The position numbers and the translations under genes are program-made. A stretch of DNA of 43,099 nt from a virus: IMG/VR virus record IMGVR_UViG_3300021247_000816, positions 1 to 43,099 of that record; one strand, 5' to 3'. The notes under the pieces are model-generated. The model was given only the letters and a program-made list of their open reading frames with translations. It was not told where the DNA came from and made no database searches. Each line of letters opens with the position of its first letter. The first letter of the stretch is position 1. Positions 17,044 through 21,620 of this stretch are shown here, piece by piece.

Positions 17044-17235
17044 ATGAAAGCATCTGAATTTATAGAATCTCAAACACCTGCTGAAATCGCAAAAAACTTA
17101 GAGGTTTCACAAACAAATTCGACCAAATATAAAAAATGGCTCAAAAAAAAGGCTGTTGATTTAGAAAAATATTTTGAAAAAATTGGTAAAATTATAAAAA
17201 TTGAAGAAGATGAAAAACAAAATAATGGACGTTGA
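17044..17235 (+). CDS. cassette gene: small HTH-like protein, possible antitoxin
   Basis: A 63-aa Lys-rich protein. The stretch TPAEIAKNLEVSQTNSTKYKKW looks like a helix-turn-helix, followed by a charged helix ending DEKQNNGR. It overlaps the next gene by about 11 nt. The upstream inverted repeat would fit autoregulation. Together these hint at an antitoxin/toxin pair, but neither product matches a family I can name. Confidence 0.6.
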   Translation: MKASEFIESQTPAEIAKNLEVSQTNSTKYKKWLKKKAVDLEKYFEKIGKIIKIEEDEKQNNGR

Positions 17236-17401
17236 TTTCGATATGAACAAGGCTGCTCTTGTCCAAATTAATAAAAAATACCTTGAAAAAGAGGGAATAC
17301 TTGAAGACTATTATAGTCTAAGAGGAAATGTTGAATTTGACGAAGACGGATTTGATTATATTTATATTCATCAAGCAAGATTACTTGGTATTATTCAATA
17401 A
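17225..17401 (+). CDS. cassette gene: small acidic protein, possible partner of the HTH-like protein
   Basis: A 58-aa acidic protein starting MDVDFDMNKAALVQINKK, with EGILEDYYSLRGNVEFDEDGFDY in the middle. An alternative in-frame ATG lies 15 nt upstream. Its TAA ends exactly where attC-like site C begins. The overlap with the upstream HTH-like gene suggests coupled translation. Role unknown; a toxin or DNA-mimic type partner is only a guess. Confidence 0.55.
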   Translation: MDVDFDMNKAALVQINKKYLEKEGILEDYYSLRGNVEFDEDGFDYIYIHQARLLGIIQ

Positions 17402-17482
17402 TTCCAACAGCCCACAAGGGTTGATGACATAGTATTTTTGCAGGCAAAAATTGCTTGCTTTTGCACCCTTGTATCGTTGGAG
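17402..17482 (+). repeat. attC-like site C
   Basis: An 81-bp site bounded by TTCCAAC and GTTGGAG. CCACAAGGGT near the left end mirrors ACCCTTGTA near the right end. AGGCAAAAATTGCTTGCTTTTGC in the right half gives further partial pairing. It abuts the preceding stop codon. Confidence 0.7.
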
Positions 17483-18094
17483 CTAAGGGTAGTTAAAATT
17501 TTTCTAATCAAGTGTCGCAAGTAACTATGAACAACGGTGCAATTATTAGCGAATGTAAAAATTACAGATATTCACTTTGGCGAATTTGGGATAATTCAAA
17601 GCCTAAAATAATGTTTTTAATGCTAAATCCTTCTACCGCAGATGAAACTAAAGACGATGCAACAATAAGAAGGTGTACAGGATTTTCAAAAGATTGGGGC
17701 TACGGAGGTTTTTATGTCTGTAATTTATTCGCATTTCGGGCTACAAATCCAAATGAACTTTTAAAACAAGATAATCCTTTCGGAGATAGAAATATTTTTG
17801 AAACAAGAAAATTAGTTGATAAGGTAGATAAAGTGGTTTGTGCTTGGGGAAATAAACCAATAATTAAAAAGGTATTGAAAGGACAGTCAGAATTTAATTT
17901 ATTGTCAATAACGGCTGATAAATTATATTATTTGGAGTTGTCGAAGGATAACACACCCAAACACCCTTTGTATTTGCGAAAAACTTTAATTCCGCAAAGG
18001 TTTTAATTTCATTCCAACGAAAAGTGGGACGAGAAAAAAAATGATAGCGTGTGAGCGAAAGCGAACCGCTATTTTTTTTGTTGGCTCACGTCTG
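17477..18094 (+). mobile_element. gene cassette D
   Basis: The unit between sites C and D carries a DUF1643 gene. Its leader shares AATTTTTCTAAT and TCGCAAGTAACTA with cassette A at identical spacing (18 nt). Confidence 0.6.
17527..18006 (+). CDS. cassette gene: DUF1643-family protein
   Basis: A 159-aa protein with the DUF1643 hallmarks: IMFLMLNPSTADETKDDATIRR at about residues 27-48, GYGGFYVCNLFAFRATNP at about 58-75, DNPFGDRN, and VVCAWGNKP near residue 110. The biochemical function of DUF1643 is unknown. As I recall, members are found among integron cassettes and on mobile elements, which fits this context. I prefer the ATG at 17527 to the in-frame GTG at 17512, which lies within the shared leader box. 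It is followed after 5 nt by attC-like site D. Confidence 0.8.
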   Translation: MNNGAIISECKNYRYSLWRIWDNSKPKIMFLMLNPSTADETKDDATIRRCTGFSKDWGYGGFYVCNLFAFRATNPNELLKQDNPFGDRNIFETRKLVDKVDKVVCAWGNKPIIKKVLKGQSEFNLLSITADKLYYLELSKDNTPKHPLYLRKTLIPQRF

Positions 18095-18100
18095 TTGGAA
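18012..18100 (+). repeat. attC-like site D (right boundary of array)
   Basis: An 89-bp site bounded by TTCCAAC and GTTGGAA. AAAAAAAATgATAGCG pairs with CGCTATTTTTTTT with one bulged base, the kind of extrahelical base seen in attC stems. GTGGGACG opposite GGCTCACGTC gives the outer boxes. It lies between two convergent genes and could also act as a terminator. Confidence 0.7.
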
Positions 18101-18144
18101 CGCAAAGCACGAAAGCTTATAGAATTATGATGTTGAAGGCGATT

Positions 18145-19347
18145 TTATAATTCAGGAAATTTGTTGATTTGTTCGTAATCAATAAACAGCCCTAAGTCTC
18201 TAAGATATTTTTGAGTTGTGGCAATGTCGGAGTGTCGGCATTGTTGGCGTATTAGTTCAATGTTTTGTGTTGCCATCCATAAGGCAATTACCCCAGTATG
18301 CTTCCATGAATACATATCATAGTTTTGATTGAGTAGTTCTGCTTTTGCAAGTATTTGTCTATGCTTATTATACATGTAGTCACGTCCGAGCGGTTTTGGT
18401 CCAGGTACTCCATCTTCAGAAAACACATAGAATGTTTCATCAAAGCTTCTTAGTTTATGTTTTTGAATGAGTACTTCCAAAGCTGCTGGAATCATTACGT
18501 GTTCGGTAGCATTGTTTTTATTGTTTTCAGCTCTTGTTAGAATTGTTTTTTCCTTAATATCTCCGATTTTCAGTAATCTTAGCTCATACCGTGGGCGGAT
18601 GAAAGTGAAATAGATGAAATTGATGAATAACCAAAGCTGTTGCTCTGATTTGCACTCTTCTTTGAATATATGAGTTTGGTTTTTTGAGTATGCTGCGTGC
18701 TTTGTGGCAATCTGTGATATTTTGCTGATGTCGGCAAATGGATTATTGTCAGTGATTTTTCTTTTTCTGAAGAAGTTGAAAAATGTTGACATAGTGCCTT
18801 TAACATTATTTCTTGAGCGATTTGATAGCTTTTTCTTAACTATTAGAAAATCAAGAAATTGTAATGATATTCCATCATGGAATTGTTCAAGCGTAATGTT
18901 TTGTAGGTTTGATTCTGTAAGAAAATTTGTAAATCGTTTTATATCTGTTGAGTAACTTTCAAAAGTTCGAGGTTTCAATATGTTTTTGTTGAACTCAAGA
19001 AAGTATATTGTTGCTTCTAATAGTTTTGAATTTTTTGTGATTATTTGTAGTTCTTCTTTCTTTTTTGGTAATGGATTAACAACGGTAGAGCCATCTTTTA
19101 GCATGGCATCTATTTGTTTGGAGTGAATTTTTCCAGCAGCGTACCTTTCTTTTGCGGTTGGTTGGTTAAGAACAACTCTTTTACGCTTGAGAACTTCGTT
19201 AGTTTGGTCCCAGGCATAATACTCAACATACCACGGTTTTGACAAGTCGCCGTCAGAATCGCAGATACGACAAAGCTTGTGAGGTGTTGGCTGATTCACG
19301 ATAATTAGGTCGTATTTTTTTTGAAAGAAGTTATTCTGTATTGTCAT
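18145..19347 (-). CDS. int: tyrosine recombinase, phage integrase
   Basis: A 400-aa integrase expected to catalyse attP/attB recombination. Residues about 38-62 (WYVEYYAWDQTNEVLKRKR) look like the beta-sheet arm-binding domain, the core-binding SAM-like domain covers about 105-195, and the catalytic domain about 225-385. The first catalytic Arg lies in FIRPRYELRLL (251-257), the Lys in ENNKNNATEH (about 277), His in WKHTG (350), R371-H372 in CRHSD, and the nucleophile Tyr381. The canonical HxxR box reads HTGV, a form often seen in Bacteroidota phage integrases. I see no IntI-type insertion, so it is unlikely to move the adjacent cassettes. Its start codon overlaps the first arm-type repeat. 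Confidence 0.92.
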   Translation of the reverse strand: MTIQNNFFQKKYDLIIVNQPTPHKLCRICDSDGDLSKPWYVEYYAWDQTNEVLKRKRVVLNQPTAKERYAAGKIHSKQIDAMLKDGSTVVNPLPKKKEELQIITKNSKLLEATIYFLEFNKNILKPRTFESYSTDIKRFTNFLTESNLQNITLEQFHDGISLQFLDFLIVKKKLSNRSRNNVKGTMSTFFNFFRKRKITDNNPFADISKISQIATKHAAYSKNQTHIFKEECKSEQQLWLFINFIYFTFIRPRYELRLLKIGDIKEKTILTRAENNKNNATEHVMIPAALEVLIQKHKLRSFDETFYVFSEDGVPGPKPLGRDYMYNKHRQILAKAELLNQNYDMYSWKHTGVIALWMATQNIELIRQQCRHSDIATTQKYLRDLGLFIDYEQINKFPEL

Positions 19348-19398
19348 GGTTTTGTCATTAAGTTGTCATTAATGCAAAACACAAGTGTCTGAAAACAA

Positions 19399-19425
19399 GT
19401 AAAGCCTTGATTATCAAGGCTTTAC
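19399..19425. terminator. perfect inverted repeat beside the attP core (tRNA terminator-like)
   Basis: A 13-bp perfect stem (GTAAAGCCTTGAT with ATCAAGGCTTTAC) separated by one base. Read on the minus strand it follows the tRNA-like segment and is succeeded by a T-rich stretch, so it may be the transferred terminator of the host tRNA gene. Confidence 0.6.
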
Positions 19426-19430
19426 AAAAG

Positions 19431-19451
19431 TACCGAGGACGGGAATCGAAC
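19431..19451 (-). other. tRNA 3'-end fragment (probable attP core)
   Basis: On the minus strand the segment reads GTTCGATTCCCGTCCTCGGTA: T-loop, T-stem 3' side and acceptor 3' side of a tRNA. The bases upstream do not complete the T-stem, so this is a fragment and not a tRNA gene. Which tRNA it restores is not decidable here; the acceptor sequence suggests a 5' end near GCCGAGG. Confidence 0.65.
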
Positions 19452-19585
19452 TTGTGATTTTGTTCCGTACAAAGTACTTAAACATTTGAGTATAAGCCAC
19501 TTATGTTATTTGCTTTTTGTCATTATTGCATTTATACTTGTCATTTTGTGTTTTTTGATGTCATGGCTTTGTCATGGTTTTGTCA

Positions 19586-20005
19586 TCATTTGCACCAAGA
19601 CTCGCCTAATAATATCCCATAAGCATTATCTTTTTTGGGGTCATTGGTTGAGCCAAACTTTACTAATTTTACTCTCATTGATACTCCGTATTTTTTTAGG
19701 ACGCTACATAGATACTCTGCATATCCATCTCGTCGAGTACCATCATCCACGATAACAGCATACAATACATTTGCTTCTGTCATTATCGCATCTTTTACTT
19801 TTTGTTCTTTTTTTATAGCTGCTAATGCCTTGTCTTTAAAATTAATGTTATTCACTTTTGAAATTGAATCTGCAATATATTCTTCTTGTACTTTTTTAGC
19901 TCTTTCAATATTAGCTTTGTCAATTTTATCTCCATTTACAACTCGTTGATAAACTGCAAAAGCAATAATTACTAATACTATTGATATTATAAGTTTTTTT
20001 TTCAT
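19586..20005 (-). CDS. membrane-anchored periplasmic protein in lysogeny module
   Basis: A 139-aa protein with one N-terminal signal anchor (about residues 4-20, KLIISIVLVIIAFAVYQ), a Lys/Glu-rich helical linker (about 27-75) and a compact C-terminal domain. That domain reads ANVLYAVIVDDGTRRDGYAEYLCSVLKKYGVSMRVKLVKFGS and ends GESWCK. It lies between integrase and repressor in the same direction, the usual place for lysogenic-conversion or superinfection-exclusion genes. The function is not recognisable. Its stop overlaps the end of the last arm-type repeat. Confidence 0.65.
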   Translation of the reverse strand: MKKKLIISIVLVIIAFAVYQRVVNGDKIDKANIERAKKVQEEYIADSISKVNNINFKDKALAAIKKEQKVKDAIMTEANVLYAVIVDDGTRRDGYAEYLCSVLKKYGVSMRVKLVKFGSTNDPKKDNAYGILLGESWCK

Positions 20006-20131
20006 AATGTATATTTTTAGTTTAATAAGTAAAAATACTTGTTAAAATGCGTATTTCTACGCTATAAATGGTAAGTAGTAACCCGTATGTTTGCATTTGC
20101 GAAATACCTCCAAATTGCCTATTATCCCTAA

Positions 20132-20476
20132 TTATGCCTTGTCAGAAAGAACTTTAATATTTTTAGTTTCTTTTAGCTCTTTTTCGGCTTTTTCAGCTCT
20201 TCTATAAGCATTTAGTGCCTCTTTCATTAATTCATTTTCTCGCTTGAGTGTCTCAATCTCGCTATCTTTATTGTCTTTAACTCCTAAAAGCAAAAAATTT
20301 GGTGTCGTTTCAAGTATTTCTGCCAACTTAACTAATACGTCTGCATGAGGTTTCGACCTATCATTAATCCAAGCTGATATTGTTGATTTTCCAGCAACAT
20401 TCAATAATTCTGCTAATTTTTCTTGCCCTATTTTCTTTTCTCTAAGAAGTAATTGCAATCTGTCTCCGAATCCCAT
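20132..20476 (-). CDS. XRE-family HTH repressor (CI-like)
   Basis: A 114-aa DNA-binding protein. Residues about 3-62 form an XRE helix-turn-helix: GFGDRLQLLLREKKIGQEKL, then KSTISAWINDRSKPHADVLVKLAEILETTPNFLLLG. A coiled coil follows (about 66-105), probably for dimerisation. No S24 peptidase domain is present, so induction cannot occur by RecA-assisted self-cleavage. I chose the ATG at 20476 over an upstream in-frame start because the HTH begins immediately there. It is divergent from the early operon and most likely maintains lysogeny by binding the operators between them. Confidence 0.88.
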   Translation of the reverse strand: MGFGDRLQLLLREKKIGQEKLAELLNVAGKSTISAWINDRSKPHADVLVKLAEILETTPNFLLLGVKDNKDSEIETLKRENELMKEALNAYRRAEKAEKELKETKNIKVLSDKA

Positions 20477-20508
20477 AAAAGTATTTGTTAAAAATAAAGT
20501 ACAAATTA

Positions 20509-20539
20509 TTTGCACTATTCTATTTTATTTATACCTTTG
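20509..20539 (+). promoter_or_regulatory. early rightward promoter (Bacteroidota type)
   Basis: TTTG at 20509-20512 and TACCTTTG at 20532-20539, separated by 19 bp, match the -33/-7 consensus TTTG / TAnnTTTG. It should drive the early operon starting at 20617. Confidence 0.8.
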
Positions 20540-20548
20540 TGTATGATG

Positions 20549-20563
20549 TTTTACACCGTAAAA
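20549..20563. promoter_or_regulatory. putative repressor operator
   Basis: TTTTAC and GTAAAA separated by 3 bp lie just downstream of the early promoter. The right half extends into ACCGTAAAAGTAC, which recurs exactly at 20635-20647 and nearly at 20602-20614, giving three candidate binding sites. Confidence 0.6.
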
Positions 20564-20572
20564 GTACATCGC

Positions 20573-20603
20573 AAACTTACAACGTACAAAAATGAAAAAC
20601 AAC
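20573..20603 (-). promoter_or_regulatory. leftward repressor promoter
   Basis: On the minus strand, GTTG then 19 bp then TAAGTTTG. The -7 box is a full match and the -33 box matches three of four bases. Its transcript would start near 20566, opposite the early promoter, so the two face each other. Confidence 0.6.
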
Positions 20604-20616
20604 AGTAAAACTACTT

Positions 20617-20931
20617 ATGAAACAGAAAAATGATACCGTAAAAGTACTTGATAGTAGTGTTGAAGAGTTTACAATTGATTATTGGAGGAATGAATTTAAT
20701 CGACTCTTTAAACTGCATCCTAACTTTAAAAGGGTTGATTTAGTTGCTTTTGATAGTTATTATCTGACTGCCATCGGCAAAGATGATATTCAAAATATCA
20801 AGCTTGGAAAGGCTGGTTTAGCTAAAACCAGACGTTTGGTTTTAGCATTGCAAAAAATGTCTGATTACTTATCAGACAAAGAATTATCTACTCAAAAATT
20901 AATTAAACGCCAAAAACTTATAACAGTATGA
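20617..20931 (+). CDS. early protein, possible transcription regulator
   Basis: A 104-aa protein, the first gene of the rightward operon and divergent to the repressor. Helices with the pattern FDSYYLTAIGKDDIQNIKLGKAGLAKTRRLVLALQKMSDYL could form a DNA-binding domain, as expected of a Cro- or CII-like protein. I cannot match it to a family. One operator-like repeat (20635-20647) lies inside its first codons, so its expression would be sensitive to repressor binding. It overlaps the next gene by an ATGA. Confidence 0.6.
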   Translation: MKQKNDTVKVLDSSVEEFTIDYWRNEFNRLFKLHPNFKRVDLVAFDSYYLTAIGKDDIQNIKLGKAGLAKTRRLVLALQKMSDYLSDKELSTQKLIKRQKLITV

Positions 20932-21101
20932 CACCAGAGCCTTTCTTATTTGGAATCCTGACGGTCTTAGGTAGTTATTTGCTTGCTGTTGTGGTGAATA
21001 ATATTACTGACAGTAAAAAAGACCCTTTACGTAATTTTCAACCCTTTAATTTCAAATACTATGCTAAGTTTTTTTCAAAAAATAAAAGAGGCAATAGATA
21101 A
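20928..21101 (+). CDS. small membrane protein (57 aa)
   Basis: It begins at an ATGA overlap with the previous gene. One hydrophobic segment (about residues 6-24, FLFGILTVLGSYLLAVVV) is followed by a polar, basic tail. It overlaps the next frame by 41 nt in another reading frame. Small early membrane proteins of this kind often act in superinfection exclusion or host takeover, but that is inference only. Confidence 0.5.
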   Translation: MTPEPFLFGILTVLGSYLLAVVVNNITDSKKDPLRNFQPFNFKYYAKFFSKNKRGNR

Positions 21102-21426
21102 CCAAATACCTACTGAGCTATTGATGAGTGATTACGAGTTTCGTAATATAATTCAAGTGCATGATATTGCCCAAGAAGATGCTACACATCAGAAGGCTAT
21201 CAATAAGGCTATCCATCGCATTATTCTACAGTTGGGCTATATTGAATGTAGCAGCTACAAAGTAAGTATTTTGCTGTATCCTGAAGATATAGCAGCATTG
21301 AAGGTTTTGCTGAATAATCATTGCCTTATGATTGCTGAGTTATATCCTGAAACCGAAGGCATATTGGCGTTTTTTGCAGAACAGAAATATGAATATTACA
21401 CTAACTTAATGCTAAAATTGAAATGA
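21061..21426 (+). CDS. hypothetical early protein
   Basis: A 121-aa soluble protein, mainly helical, starting MLSFFQKIKEAIDNQIPTEL. It contains the stretch ATHQKAINKAIHRIILQLGY and no motif that I can name. The start lies inside the preceding small membrane ORF; a later ATG at 21125 (MSDYEFRN) would avoid that overlap and is an alternative. It ends at an ATGA overlap with the next gene, so it belongs to the early operon. Confidence 0.6.
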   Translation: MLSFFQKIKEAIDNQIPTELLMSDYEFRNIIQVHDIAQEDATHQKAINKAIHRIILQLGYIECSSYKVSILLYPEDIAALKVLLNNHCLMIAELYPETEGILAFFAEQKYEYYTNLMLKLK

Positions 21427-21620
21427 ATATAGACTACGTAGTATCTGCTATTACAAAAGGAAGCATAAGACTTGAAGAAGTATGTGAAGCAAAAGAAATG
21501 CTGAATAATGAAATTATGCAGTGTGAAGATATTCTTCAAGACCAAGAAACTGAACTATACTCAAGGAGAGAGTTTCAGGGCAAATTAACTCTTTATAAAA
21601 AACTTTTAAATCGTTTGTAA
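21423..21620 (+). CDS. small coiled-coil early protein (65 aa)
   Basis: A 65-aa acidic, helical protein with likely coiled-coil heptads (LEEVCEAKEMLNNEIMQCEDIL). It overlaps both neighbours (ATGA upstream, TAATG downstream) and directly precedes the primase-helicase gene, so it may be a replication accessory factor. No family is recognisable. Confidence 0.6.
   Translation: MNIDYVVSAITKGSIRLEEVCEAKEMLNNEIMQCEDILQDQETELYSRREFQGKLTLYKKLLNRL

Larger units (their letters stand above)
16940..17476 (+). mobile_element. gene cassette C (two genes with own operator-like repeat)
   Basis: The unit between sites B and C holds two short overlapping genes. Its leader differs from those of the other cassettes: it lacks the TCGC-AATAACTA box and instead has an inverted repeat near the start codon. 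A two-gene, self-regulated cassette is the usual layout of toxin-antitoxin cassettes. Confidence 0.55.
19341..19586. other. attP: attP region with arm-type repeats and tRNA-derived core
   Basis: TTGTCAT occurs at 19341, 19352 and 19363 (11-bp steps) and at 19517, 19538, 19569 and 19580, with ATGTCAT at 19558, so 19558/19569/19580 again step by 11 bp. All point the same way. These are likely arm sites for the integrase. Between the arms lies a segment resembling the 3' end of a tRNA gene, the usual core of phages that integrate into tRNA genes. Confidence 0.75.

Noticed and set aside
18145-19347. Integrase considered as an integron integrase (IntI) for the adjacent cassettes
   Set aside because: It has an N-terminal arm-binding domain and lies beside an attP with arm sites. 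No IntI-specific insertion is visible, and it is at the far end of the array and convergent with it.
19425-19470. Complete tRNA gene
   Set aside because: Only the T-loop and acceptor 3' side are present. The T-stem 5' strand does not pair and no anticodon arm can be found upstream.
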